Positions 12,104 through 22,791 are shown, counted from the stretch's first letter. The stretch: DNA of 64,000 bases from Mikania micrantha (GCA_009363875.1 CM018697.1:47261484-47325483), one strand, 5' to 3'. Translations and numbers: made by a program. The notes: generated by a model not told the origin, from the letters alone.

Positions 12104-12439
12104 TTTCGAAAACCTAGTCATTCGATGTGAACTACCAGAGCTATTTAAGAGGTGATTTTTGTGATCTTAGACATTTTGACCATTTCACTCCAACCATCTT
12201 ATGGATCTACATTAGACTTACCTAGGTATAGATTTTGACCTAATTTTGACCGGTGAAATAAAAGTTATCGACAAAAAACATTTTCGAGAACTTTCATTGT
12301 TGAACCGAGAGTCTTTTGGTCAAATCATTGAGAAATACTCCGAATTGGAAACCCATTTTTGTATATGTTGAATGTTTCCCAATTCTAAGTATTTTGAGAC
12401 CACAATGAGAGTCAATGGAGAAAAATTGAACGAGTTTTG

Positions 12440-12702
12440 AAGGAATATAAGTTCACGAAAATTTTGGGATCGTCAACTTCTAATTTAGTGAACAAAGCTT
12501 TGTGAACCCTATTTCGAAAACTCAGTTTCGTTAACTGTATGAACTTCGTGAACCTTAACAATTTCGTGAACCTCATTTCCTTCCTGAACATGCAAAATTT
12601 CGTGAATATTATTCTTTTCGTGAACTCTCTCTGATTCGTGAACTTGACTTGTGACCTTTGACTTATGACTTTTTGAACTGTATGAACTTCGTGAACCTTA
12701 AC
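12440..12702 (+). repeat. TTCGTGAAC word array in leader of C's envelope-like ORF
   Basis: Repeated TTCGTGAAC, TTTCGTGAAC and GTGAACC words, equivalent in place to A's GGTTCG array (867-1650). A 29-nt phrase occurs twice (12533-12561 and 12676-12704); the second copy runs straight into a Gypsy polypurine tract. Confidence 0.6.
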
Positions 12703-12712
12703 AAGGGGAGAC

Positions 12713-13909
12713 TGTAACATCAGTGCCGGAACCGTCACCGGAACAGTAATCTCTACAGTACATGAACAGTAAATCAGGTACATATTTCAGTTATCAATTA
12801 TATATCATTTTCATTTCAAGTTATCAAAACACAGTTCAGATTCAATTCAGAAAACAGAGATTCAGAACAAAGGTTCTTGAGTCAGATAATTATCTGGCAA
12901 CATAGAACCATCATGTGATTATTTGTTAGGATTTATTATGAAAAAACGTATGTGAGGCTTTAAAGAACAAAACAACACGAATATCGTTATGTGAATGCTA
13001 AATTGACGGGTTATTCGTATAGGTGACGATCTGTACGAATATATCTGAAATTTTAACGTTCTGAATGATATTCTATAATTAGAAAGCAATATTGAAAAGT
13101 ATAGTTATCTTCGTGTTCGTATGGGTGACGATTCGAACGAATACGCACGACAACCGTACGATTCAATTTAAACAGTTAATTAAATATTTTAAATTTAAAT
13201 AAATAGAAGATATTAGTTAATTTATTAGGAATCACAACCTTGAATAATTAAATGATTTCTAATTTTATAAATCGTGTCGTTTCGTCGGGATAACTACGCG
13301 AACCGGCATGTTACGCGAAACCGAACGAGACCGAACGAGTGGGTATTTTATCCCACATTTAATGTGACAATTAATGTCACAACCACCACCATTCTCCCCC
13401 ATCTCTCTCTCAATTTCGTTTACCTCTCTCTCTCTCTAGTTTCTTCACAAGAAAACCACCTTCTCTCTACAAATTTGGGCTCAAATCTTGGTGGATTCAA
13501 GTGTTCTAGGCGTCATTACGATCCTCTCACCTTGTAGATCACAGAAGTACAGGAAAAACAAGAATCCAACCGCGGAATTTGAGGTAAACATTTACTCTAA
13601 ATTCGGTTTTTATAGGGTTTTCACGTGTTCATGTGGTTTTGCTTTTATAATCAAGATTAAACACTTAAAACACTTAGATGAAGGTGTATACACGTTTAGG
13701 TATTGTTAGGAATGTGATTGTAACAGATTGGAGCGCAAACAAGGAAGAGATGATACAGGTTCGTGGACCACCAAGCCGGCCGAACCTTCTTGGGTCGAAG
13801 TAGAGGGTGGCGAACCCTATCAGCCACGAACCCTGCTACCAACGAACCATCATCCTGCAACGAACCCTGCAAGCTCTGAGCCACGAACCCCTGTTCCTGG
13901 CACGCGAAC
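12713..13909 (+). repeat. Gypsy LTR, 5' portion (E family, plus strand)
   Basis: It starts TGTAACATCAGTGCCGG, the reverse complement of the end of D's LTR at 17909. Two GGTGACGAT boxes (13022 and 13120 region) are conserved with D. A TATAAAT at 13265-13271 precedes a CT-rich leader-like segment (13385-13470) ending in GAG-GTAAAC (13581-13589), a possible splice donor. A CGAACC array (13775-13909) follows. D interrupts at 13910. Confidence 0.75.
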
Positions 13910-14262
13910 TGTCACACCCCGAGCCGGCGGGGTAGGATCGGGTTTCCCCGACGGGCGGAAGGTTCCGGGGCGCGATATCGTGAGTGATAATCGAAGTGAT
14001 CAGATTGTTTACATTGCACATGACATAAATGAGAAATGCTAAATATAATAGAATTACAAAGTTAAATTACAGCAGTATCGTTTATAATTTAACAATGTAA
14101 ATCTATTGTAAAACATCAATAAATGACTATCTTGTATTTACACAAGATATACACAATAATTTGTTTAATGATGTCTTCAAAAGTATGCAGGTCCAAAATA
14201 CTAGTCTTCTATATGAAGTCCTAGTCCAAAAGAAATAACTCCTTAGTTGACCTGTTCGTCAC

Positions 14263-14300
14263 CTGAGAAGTCATGCAAAAATCAAGTCAACACATGGTTG
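14263..14300 (-). promoter_or_regulatory. LTR hairpin, branch point and splice acceptor (D 3' LTR)
   Basis: In element orientation: CAAC-CATGT-GTTG (14300-14288), whose 3' arm continues as GTTGAT, a plant-type branch site, then a pyrimidine-rich stretch and TTCTCAG before GT (AG at 14264-14263). The same unit exists in K, H, I and E. Confidence 0.5.
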
Positions 14301-15036
14301 GTGAGTTCATATAGTTTTAGTAATTGAAAATGATTTGAAAACCTCCTTTGGTATAGACCCTAACCTCATTAACTCCACATGTAATATCCACATCGGTATG
14401 CTTATATATAGGGCATATGTAAGGGACAAGCCCTAGCCAACATCCCACCACATACTAATATACATATGACACTGTTGTTAATGATAATTAAGCATTTTTA
14501 CCCTTAACACAACCCATAAGTTCTTCTGTTTGTTGTCCCTGTAATTACAATCATTTGAAATCCATGTTGATTTCATAAGTTCATCACACAATATGATCAA
14601 CCATAATAATTGTGTAAACAGTTATAAATGCTTAATTAAATAAATAAATAAACATTTAATAAAATCTAAGTCCTAATGATTGGGGCCTGTGGTCATACTC
14701 GAGTAGACTAGTCTGTCAATCTAGGTACTTAGTAGTTAGGGAAACTGTAAATATCCTCAAACATACGACCTACAAGTCAAACGGTCTAGCTAGGACTTCT
14801 TGAAATGCAGGATTTTATGTTTCGTCATGTTTTTGGCGTATGCTATCTCTGATATTTCCCAGACTTTCCCTTGAAAATGATTTATTGATTCAACTGATTT
14901 TGTCACAAGATGTACTTGATGTGTTGATCATAGAATACAAGATTCATTGATCGATTGTACACTTGATTCATTGTTCAACAAACACTTGATTTGTAGAACA
15001 TTGATTGTTGTCTTTGCAAAGATTGTTTTGTTTGAT

Positions 15037-15212
15037 TTCTTTGAAGTCCCACACTTGTTTTGTCAAAAATGTTTAATTTGATTCCTTGAATTCACCCACT
15101 TGATTTGTCAAAATGTTTGATTTGATTCCTTGAATTCACCCACTTGATTTGTCAAAATGTTTGATTTGATTCCTTTGAAATGTTTTGACTTATTGAAAAG
15201 TTTAGTTTAACT
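15037..15212 (+). repeat. 44-bp tandem repeats in D LTR
   Basis: ATTCCTTGAATTCACCC recurs at 15081 and 15125 and in shortened form at 15169, a period of 44 bp. Related, more diverged units are in E's LTRs (near 27440 and 38140), and G has an analogous ATCTTTTGTTCTTTGAA series. Confidence 0.7.
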
Positions 15213-15410
15213 CGATTATTCACTTAATATATAAGTAAATCGGTTAGTAAACCTGCATAAAATCTTCCTAGACATGGTCTAGGATAACATTTATATATAT
15301 GTAAAACATATAAATTTAAAAGCATTTAAGTAAACAATTTAGATAAACAGTTTACGCATGCTTCTCAGCCCCGCGTTTTAAAACAAAAATGTTAGAAAAG
15401 GGGCAATGAA

Positions 15411-15500
15411 CTCACCTGTGCTGCTATGTAATTTGATCTAACACAAAATGCGCGCTCCCGTATGTAAGCTAAGTATCTTCAGTTCCTGAGTTATTTTATA
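15411..15500 (-). promoter_or_regulatory. TATA box and splice donor in D 3' LTR
   Basis: In element orientation TATAAAA (15500-15494) is followed 79 nt later by GCACAG-GTGAGTTCATTGCCCC (GT at 15415-15414). The spacing and the donor are conserved in the E, K, H and I LTRs. An alternative reading is that the CTCAG just after the TATA-like run is an acceptor of an upstream intron. Confidence 0.45.
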
Positions 15501-17909
15501 AAAATTTCGGATATGATAAGTACGCGTAGTAGTCGTTGTGCCTAGAGTTCGGGTCTTGTTGTGTGTGCAACTAAGTGTCTTAGTACTAAGTGTATCTAAA
15601 ATCCAATCTAACTTAATTACCCTTATATGACCCCAATCCCATGTTTATTGTAATAACTTACTTTTAAATTTTAAGAAATTTCGGCAGAGTTTCATCTGTA
15701 TCTAGTTCAAATCCAGACAATTAGATTGTCTATTTTATAACAAAATCCCAACCAATGATATTAACACAAACTTTTATAACTAACTAAACTTAAAAGAAAA
15801 CAATGACGATTATAAATTACATTTCAAATTAAACGAGATTTTCGAAAAGTATTAAATTTTTAAGTTAATAATTTCATAATGCCTTAATTTTATCAAAACA
15901 CCTTTACTTGTGTTTAAGTAATCATTTAAACATGTGTTGGGGCTTAATTAATCCCATTGGGCCCACTTTGGCCCAAATGAATAACCTTGATTTCTAATCG
16001 ATCGTGATTCATGTCCTTGAAATGATCCCATGTAGATAATTACATATCTATGTTAATTGTCATTCCCCATTAAGTCAAGACTTGTGTTTTGAATCTTATG
16101 GATTTGTACCAATGAAATCTCGTTTATTTGACCATCTTGAACATACAACATTTAGTTCTACACACGCATGCATGATTAGGTTTTCATCCTTATTCATGCA
16201 CACACACACACACACGTGACATATTTCATGCATGCATATATCCTTAAATCCCCATGTATTAAACCACCATATTCCTTATTCTCTACTAATGATATCCTTA
16301 GTTTGTTACCCATATTACTCATGCTTACCCAAAGTTGTTAGCTACTAATGAAAACCCTTATTCCCATGCATGTCCCAATCTTAAAATCGCCATTTCTATA
16401 AACAATTTGATTTATGAAATTTGGATCAGCGAACCTAGGCCTCCTATGGGTAGGTTCGGCCCAAGTGTAGTTAAATGGCCCAAGGTTCGTTCAAGTGGGT
16501 AGGGTTCTCTTAATGGTTCGGTCAGGTGTGATAGTTCGTGGCCGTGTGTAGGTTCGTGGCTCAGTTGGTTCGGCTGCTATAGATAGGAAAAGGTTCGGCT
16601 GCCCATGGTTCGCTCAACCATAGAATGTTCATCTAAGGTTCGGTTCCTCATGGATTCGCCTGGCAGGTTCGTTGCAAAGGGCGAAGGTTCGTGGTCAGAT
16701 GGTACAGTTGGGCAGGGTTCGTTGCAGGTTGTCAGGCTTGCAGGTCGCAGGTCCTTCAGGGTTCGGCTGCAGAAAGCCTCAGGGTTCGTTGTGTTTGAGC
16801 TTTATGGCAAAGGTTCGGCCGACCATCATTACTCACGAACCTGCAATAAACTCCAAGTTCTTCGTTTATTTCGAATCCTAACCTGTTGCAATTCATCCCT
16901 AACACTTCCTAACCACGTAGGACATCATCATCTAAGTGTTTTAAGTGGCTAGTTTCGATTATAATAGCAAAACCCATAAAACTCGTGAAAACCCTATAAA
17001 ACCGAATCTAAAATGATTATTTACCTCAAAATAGACGGATGATTGCGTGAAATGCCTGTACTTTCTTGATCTACGCAGCAAGAGGAACGTATTGCTTCCG
17101 AGAACACTCGAATCCGCTGAGAAATGGCTAAGATCTTGTAGAGAGAAGTTGAGAGAACAATCCTTTAGAGAGAGAAAGAAGGTGGACGAAATGAGAGGGG
17201 TGGGTTGGGTCTTGTGGTGGTGGTTGGAGCCTTAATGGTTCATTAATTGTTTAGGAAGATATCCGGTTGCTCGGTTTCGTTCGGTTTCGCGTAATAATGT
17301 CGTTTCGCGTAGTTTTCGAGACGAAACGATACTATTATAAAATTAGAAATCTTTTAATTATTCTAGGTTGTAATTCCTAATAAATTAACTAATATTTTCT
17401 ATTAATTAAATTAAAATATTTGAATTTACGGTTTAAATCGAAATATACGGTTGTCGCGCGTATTCATTCGAATCGTCACCCGTACGAACACGACGATAAC
17501 TATACTTTTCAATCTTGTTTTCTAGTTATAGAATATCATTCAGAACGTTAAACTTTCAGATATATCCGTACAGATCGTCACCTATACGAATAACCCGTCA
17601 ATTTAGCATTCACGTAACAATATTCGTGTGTTTTGTTCTGTAAAGCCTCACATACGTTTATACATAATAATTCCTAAGCAAATAATCATATGAGGGTTCT
17701 GTGTTGCCAGATAATTATCCGACTCAAGAACTATTGTTTTGAGCTGTGTTTCTGTTCAATGTTTCTGAAACTGTTCTATGACACCCAAACTGATAATGAC
17801 AACTGATATAAATATGAAATATATTGAAATGTATATGATTCGCACCTGTTTACTGTTCATGTACTGTAGAGATCACTGTTCCGGCGACGGTTCCGGCACT
17901 GATGTTACA

Positions 17910-17919
17910 GTCTCCCCTT
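17910..17919 (-). promoter_or_regulatory. 3' polypurine tract (D)
   Basis: AAGGGGAGAC in element orientation, directly before the LTR start. It is preceded by the palindromic AAATTTCGGGACGAAATTT near 17927-17945, a motif shared with element I (49833-49852). Confidence 0.85.
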
Positions 17920-17943
17920 GTTAGAGAAATTTCGTCCCGAAAT

Positions 17944-19908
17944 TTAAGAGTTGTTATCCGGTACATCTTCCTCTTCAAACAGTTGGGGATACTTTAACTT
18001 CATGTGATCTTCACGTTCCCAAGTGAATTCGGGCCCGCGTCTTGAATTCCAACGAACCTTTACAATAGGAATACGGCTTCGCCTCAGTTGTTTAACCTTG
18101 CGATCCATAATCTCTAAAGGTTCTTCAATGAAATGTAACTGTTCATCGACTTGAATCACTTCGATTGGAATGACGAGAGACTCGTCAGCAAGGCATTTCT
18201 TCAGGTTTGAGACGTGAAACACGTCATGCACGCCACTGAGTTCATCAGGTAATCTCAGTCTATACGCCACAGGACCAATACGCTCGATTATCTCGAACGG
18301 TCCCACGTATCTTGGTGCTAATTTGCCTTTCCTTCCAAAACGTACAACGCCTTTCCATGGGGATACCTTCAACATTACACGATCTCCCACTTGGAATTCC
18401 AACGGCTTGCGCCGTTTGTCGGCGTAGTTCTTTTGTCTGCTCCTTGTTGCTTGTAGTCTTCTTTGAATCTGAGCTATCTTGTCAGTGGTTTCTTGAATTA
18501 GTTCTGGCCCAGTTATTCGGTTATCTCCAATTTCAGTCCAACAGATCGGTGATCGGCATTTCCGGCTATAAAGAGCCTCGAATGGTGCACATCCGATACT
18601 GCTGTGGTAACTGTTATTGTAGGAGAATTCAATCAGTGGCAAATGGGAATCCCAGTTTCCACCGAAGTCCAATACACATGTTCTCAACATGTCCTCTAGG
18701 GTTTGAATAGTACGTTTGCTTTGACCATCCGTTTGTGGGTGGTAAGCTGTACTCAGATTTAAATGTGTCCCTAAAGATTTCTGCAATGATTGCCAGAACC
18801 TCGATGTAAATCTGCTGTCTCTATCAGAAATAATAGACAATGGTACACCGTGGCGTACCACTATCTCATTGATGTACAATCTTGCCAGTTTATCCATGGT
18901 GAAGTTCTCACGCATGGGCAAGAAATGAGCAGATTTGGTTAAACGATCAATGATCACCCAAATTGTATCATGACCACTGGAAGTGCGGGGTAGCTTGGTA
19001 ATGAAATCCATAGCTATTTGTTCCCACTTCCAGAGCGGAATCTCAGGCTGCTCCAATAGACCAGACGGTCTCTGGTGTTCCGCCTTTACCTTCGCACACG
19101 TAAGACACTGTCCGACATACTCGGCTATGTCTTTCTTCATTCCCGGCCACCAATAAAATCCACGCAAGTCTTGGTACATTTTATCAGCGCCTGGATGGAC
19201 AGAGTATTTAGTCTTGTGTGCTTCATCAAAGATAAGTTTCCTCAATTCATCTACCGCAGGGATCCATATACGTTCCTTGTAGTAGATCATTCCATCGGAC
19301 CTCGTGTCGAACTGTTTCTCTGCTCCGCAATCAAGTTCCCTCTTCATATTACCTCGGTCAAGTGCTTCTTGTTGTGCTTGAACAATCTTGTCACTTAAAC
19401 TGGTCTGCACGGTTATCCCCATTGCTCTAACACGTAGGGGTTTGACCCGTTCCTTCCGGCTCAAGGCATCGGCTACAACGTTCGCCTTTCCCGGATGGTA
19501 TTTGATCACACAATCGTAGTCATTCAGAAGTTCAACCCAACGGCGCTGTCGCATGTTCAGCTCCTTCTGATCAAAGATGTGCTGCAGACTTTTGTGATCA
19601 GTAAATATGGTACACTTGGTGCCATATAAGTAATGTCTCCAAATCTTCAAGGCAAAGATTACTGCTCCGAGTTCAAGATCATGAGTAGTGTAGTTCTTCT
19701 CATGAACCTTTAACTGTCTTGATGCATAGGCTATGACTTTGTCCCGTTGCATTAATACACAACCGAGTCCCTGATGGGAAGCATCGCAGTACACAACAAA
19801 GTCATCACAGCCCTCTGGGAGAGATAGGATTGGAGCATCACATAGTTTCTGTTTCAATGTCTGAAAAGCAACTTCTTGTTTCTGCTCCCAGACAAACGGT
19901 TCACTCTT
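17944..19908 (-). CDS. Gypsy D Pol, RNase H - integrase - chromodomain part
   Basis: In-frame continuation of the polyprotein after the TAG at 19911-19909. It has the RT-linked RNase H (YCDASHQGLG near 19800, TDHKSLQ, and ADALSRKE near 19460). Then comes the integrase zinc finger (HPGADKMY followed by CLTC near 19190-19090) and the DDE core (AMDFITKLP near 19010, ISDRDSRF near 18830, the Glu within the following helix region). At the C-terminus is a chromodomain-like module (IPIVKVRWNSRRGPEFTWE, about 18060-18000). RT before integrase marks Gypsy; the chromodomain marks a chromovirus of Tekay/Del type, which in known families helps target heterochromatin. The rest of this frame is open to the stop at 17944. 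Confidence 0.85.
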   Translation of the reverse strand, partial: KSEPFVWEQKQEVAFQTLKQKLCDAPILSLPEGCDDFVVYCDASHQGLGCVLMQRDKVIAYASRQLKVHEKNYTTHDLELGAVIFALKIWRHYLYGTKCTIFTDHKSLQHIFDQKELNMRQRRWVELLNDYDCVIKYHPGKANVVADALSRKERVKPLRVRAMGITVQTSLSDKIVQAQQEALDRGNMKRELDCGAEKQFDTRSDGMIYYKERIWIPAVDELRKLIFDEAHKTKYSVHPGADKMYQDLRGFYWWPGMKKDIAEYVGQCLTCAKVKAEHQRPSGLLEQPEIPLWKWEQIAMDFITKLPRTSSGHDTIWVIIDRLTKSAHFLPMRENFTMDKLARLYINEIVVRHGVPLSIISDRDSRFTSRFWQSLQKSLGTHLNLSTAYHPQTDGQSKRTIQTLEDMLRTCVLDFGGNWDSHLPLIEFSYNNSYHSSIGCAPFEALYSRKCRSPICWTEIGDNRITGPELIQETTDKIAQIQRRLQATRSRQKNYADKRRKPLEFQVGDRVMLKVSPWKGVVRFGRKGKLAPRYVGPFEIIERIGPVAYRLRLPDELSGVHDVFHVSNLKKCLADESLVIPIEVIQVDEQLHFIEEPLEIMDRKVKQLRRSRIPIVKVRWNSRRGPEFTWEREDHMKLKYPQLFEEEDVPDNNS

Positions 19909-22623
19909 CTAGGTTAGCTTAGTGAGAGGCAAAGCTATCTTAGAAAAGTTTGAGATAAACCTTCTGTAATAACCTGCCAACCCCAGAAAAGACCGTATCT
20001 CCGTCGGTGTCTTCGGAGTGTCCCAATTCCTTATCGCCTCGATGTTGGCAGGGTCCACGTGTATTCCTTCGCTGTTGACTACATGACCCAGAAATTGAAC
20101 TTCCCTTAGCCAAAATTCACATTTAGAGAATTTAGCATAGAGTTGTTCTTTCTTCAACAGTTCCAAGATCTTTTTAAGGTGTTGCTCATGTTCTGTTTTG
20201 GTCTTGGAATAAATCAGTATGTCATCAATGAAGACAATGACAAACTGATCCAAGTACGGCTTGCACACTCGGTTCATGAGGTCCATGAAAACCGCAGGTG
20301 CATTTGTCAATCCGAAAGGCATCACCATGAATTCGAAATGCCCGTATCTTGTTCGGAAGGCCGTTTTCGGTATGTCTTCGTCTTGCACTCTCAGTTGATG
20401 ATATCCAGACCGCAAGTCAATCTTTGAGAAGTACTGTGCTCCTTGTAGTTGGTCAAACAAATCATCAATCCTCGGCAATGGATACCGATTCTTGATGGTT
20501 AGTTTGTTTAGTTCCCTGTAATCTATGCACATTCTGAACGATCTGTCCTTCTTTTTCACGAACAAAACCGGAGCTCCCCAAGGTGAGTAGCTCGGTCTGA
20601 TGAAACCCTTGTCAAGTAACTCCTGTAACTGATTAGACAATTCCTGCATCTCTGAAGGTGCTAACCTGTAAGGAGATTTAGCAACAGGAGTTGCTCCAGG
20701 AATTAAGTCAATACGAAACTCTACCGGTCGCGCAGGTGGCAGACCAGGTAGGTCTTCGGGGAATACTTCAGGATATTCTTTCACTACCGGTACATCTTGA
20801 ACTTTCTTCTTAACCTTCTCCTTTTCCACCACATGAGCCAAAAACGCCACACACTGCTTCTGTAGACACTTACGCGCCTTTATGCAAGAGATGATTTTGA
20901 CACTGCGTTTTGCTTGATCCCCTCTAACTTCCAATACCCGATCACTCGGCAATGGAATTCGAAGCAGCTTCTCAGAACAGATGACTTCCACTCGGTTAGA
21001 GGAAAGCCAATCCATTCCGACAATGATGTCGAAACTACCCAACTCCATCGGTATCAAATCGATGGCAAATGTATGACCATTAAGTGTCAATGGGCAATTT
21101 CTATAAACTGTACTAACTGTAATCTGTTTCCCGTTAGCTACTTCTATAATGTAAGGGGAGTCTAACTGTTCCTCTACTGAATCTAGTTGGCATGCAAAAT
21201 CGGTAGAGATAAAACTCTGATCCGCACCAGTATCAAATAAGACAGATGCATAAAAGTCATGTAAGAGAAACGTACCAGTGACCACATTTGGGTCCTGGCG
21301 TGCAGCTGGTGCTCCGATAGCGAAAGCTCGTCCACGTGGTGCTTGAACTGCTGGTTGTGCCTTCTTCGGGCAGTTCTTCGCAAAGTGGCCTTGTTCGCCA
21401 CAATTATAGCATCCACCATTGTTCTGATTTGCTGGTGGAGGAAGAGCCAAAGCAGCATGGTTGACTGCTGGGTTAGGTGTCATCCTACAGTATTGGACCC
21501 AGTGGCCCTTTCTTCCACATCCCGTGCAATGCTTGCAGGGAGTGTCAGCAGGGTGATGATACTGACACTTGGCACACAGAGGAAACGTGCCAGTGTAAGG
21601 TTTGCGGTTGGGGTTTTGTGGTGCTGCTGTTACTTGTTGGAGAGGTGTGGCCATCGTGTAGTTCTTGATGGTCTTCTGTTTCTTCTTCTGATGATGGTGA
21701 GGTTTCTTGGATGGCTCAGCTTTGTTCTTGTTGGGTTCAGCCTCTTTCTTTAAAACTCCAGAGGCCACCATAAGATCAGTGAGTTTCCCAGACAGTCTCA
21801 CTGCGGATTCGACAGTAGTAGGGTTGGCTGAAACAACCATGCCCTGAATGCAGGTGGGAAGTCCACCCACATATCTGTCTATCCTCTTCTCTAAGGTTGG
21901 TACCATGTCTGGCACCAAAGCAACTAACTCGTGATAACGAGTAGTGTACCCCATGTGGTCAGCCCCCTTCATCACATGGTTGGATAACTCAACCTCCAGC
22001 TTCTGCAACTCGTTCTTAGGGCAGAACTCTGTTCGCAGCAGTGTCTTGAAATCTTCCCATGGCATGGCCATGGCTTCTTCTCTTCCTCGGGCATTGATCT
22101 GACCGTTCCACCAGGTCAGAGCCCGTTTGTTGAATGTTCCAGCTGAGTAACGGACCTTGTGTTGTTCAGGGCAGCTGCAGAGATACAAAGTTGTCTCAAT
22201 CTTCTCAATCCATTGGATTAATCCAACGGCACCTTCAGACCCACTGAAACTGGGTGGTTTACATCCTACAAAGGACTTGTAGGAGTAGTGAGATGAATCT
22301 CCAGTGTTTCCACTGGCTTCCCCTGATGTGTTGCCAGTATTGAGAATCTCATTACGAAGACGAAGGAACATCTCCGGTATAGCTTCTTTCATCTGATTCG
22401 TCATCTGGCTACTCAGTAACGTCACCAGAGCGATAGTAGCAGGATCCATAGTCGGTGTTGTGCCTGAACCAGATGCTTGAGTAATCAATGGAGGAGGGGG
22501 AGGAGGAGGTGGAGGAGGTGGTGGTGGAGAGTCATTCGGAGACGGTGTGGATGAGTGTGGTGCCATGTCTCGAGGTGGTAGCTGTATCAAGGGAGGTTGT
22601 CTCCTCGGCGGCATTCTGATCAT
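19909..22623 (-). CDS. Gypsy D Gag-protease-reverse transcriptase
   Basis: The start is the ATG at 22623 (MIRMPPRR; a second ATG lies at 22614); the frame is also open upstream. A polyproline run of 13 Pro is near residue 40. The Gag domain is about residues 110-300. Two zinc knuckles are seen (CTGCGRKGHWVQYC about 364, CYNCGEQGHFAKNC about 404). The aspartic protease motif LFDTGADQSF is about 463, and the RT palm has FIDDIL about 796. The frame ends at TAG 19911-19909, where E has CAG (Gln), nine codons before E's own stop. If read through, Gag-Pol would be about 1560 residues, normal for Tekay. The 4-kb LTRs and PBS frame it correctly. Confidence 0.88.
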   Translation of the reverse strand: MIRMPPRRQPPLIQLPPRDMAPHSSTPSPNDSPPPPPPPPPPPPPLITQASGSGTTPTMDPATIALVTLLSSQMTNQMKEAIPEMFLRLRNEILNTGNTSGEASGNTGDSSHYSYKSFVGCKPPSFSGSEGAVGLIQWIEKIETTLYLCSCPEQHKVRYSAGTFNKRALTWWNGQINARGREEAMAMPWEDFKTLLRTEFCPKNELQKLEVELSNHVMKGADHMGYTTRYHELVALVPDMVPTLEKRIDRYVGGLPTCIQGMVVSANPTTVESAVRLSGKLTDLMVASGVLKKEAEPNKNKAEPSKKPHHHQKKKQKTIKNYTMATPLQQVTAAPQNPNRKPYTGTFPLCAKCQYHHPADTPCKHCTGCGRKGHWVQYCRMTPNPAVNHAALALPPPANQNNGGCYNCGEQGHFAKNCPKKAQPAVQAPRGRAFAIGAPAARQDPNVVTGTFLLHDFYASVLFDTGADQSFISTDFACQLDSVEEQLDSPYIIEVANGKQITVSTVYRNCPLTLNGHTFAIDLIPMELGSFDIIVGMDWLSSNRVEVICSEKLLRIPLPSDRVLEVRGDQAKRSVKIISCIKARKCLQKQCVAFLAHVVEKEKVKKKVQDVPVVKEYPEVFPEDLPGLPPARPVEFRIDLIPGATPVAKSPYRLAPSEMQELSNQLQELLDKGFIRPSYSPWGAPVLFVKKKDRSFRMCIDYRELNKLTIKNRYPLPRIDDLFDQLQGAQYFSKIDLRSGYHQLRVQDEDIPKTAFRTRYGHFEFMVMPFGLTNAPAVFMDLMNRVCKPYLDQFVIVFIDDILIYSKTKTEHEQHLKKILELLKKEQLYAKFSKCEFWLREVQFLGHVVNSEGIHVDPANIEAIRNWDTPKTPTEIRSFLGLAGYYRRFISNFSKIALPLTKLT

Positions 22624-22771
22624 AACCAATAAAGTTATCGGTTAGTGCAATGATCAATTATAGGAGACAGTATGCAAGTAATTCCCTAAATTCTGTTTTC
22701 TCTACATGCAGGGTCCCTAGGTTATAGTCTAGGCCAAACCAATTAAATAAGTGACCTATATTTCTCTATAA

Positions 22772-22788
22772 CCATGGCTCTGATACCA
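22772..22788 (-). promoter_or_regulatory. Primer-binding site (D)
   Basis: Reverse complement TGGTATCAGAGCCATGG, complementary to plant initiator tRNA-Met, three bases inside the 5' LTR end. Confidence 0.9.
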
Positions 22789-22791
22789 ATC

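Larger units (their letters stand above)
10986..12430 (+). other. Post-pol non-coding spacer of C
   Basis: No real ORF. It holds the octamer AGGGGGAG at 11065-11072, as B does after its pol, and AT-rich sequence after it. At 12096-12103 there is a perfect TATAAATA in a short GC-richer context, a possible internal promoter ahead of the envelope-like ORF. Otherwise I see nothing definable. Confidence 0.5.
13910..17909 (-). repeat. 3' LTR of D (4000 bp)
   Basis: In element orientation it runs from TGTAACATCAGTGCC (17909) to GGGGTGTGACA (13910). Contents in that direction: paired GGTGACGAT boxes, a CT-rich leader-like block (about 17230-17020), a GGTTCG array read on the plus strand at 16430-16850, a (CA)n run near 16200, a TATAAAA (15494-15500), a consensus splice donor (15414), 44-bp repeats (about 15065-15212), a second TATA-type CTATATATAAGC (near 14410) and the hairpin/acceptor unit (14263-14300). 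It contains no gene; the two short plus-strand open frames here are word-array artefacts duplicated in the other LTR. Confidence 0.85.

Noticed and set aside
16605..16952. 115-aa open frame, exactly repeated at 25488-25835
   Set aside because: It lies across the GGTTCG array of D's two LTRs on the strand opposite to the element; duplication is explained by the LTRs and there is no protein-like composition.
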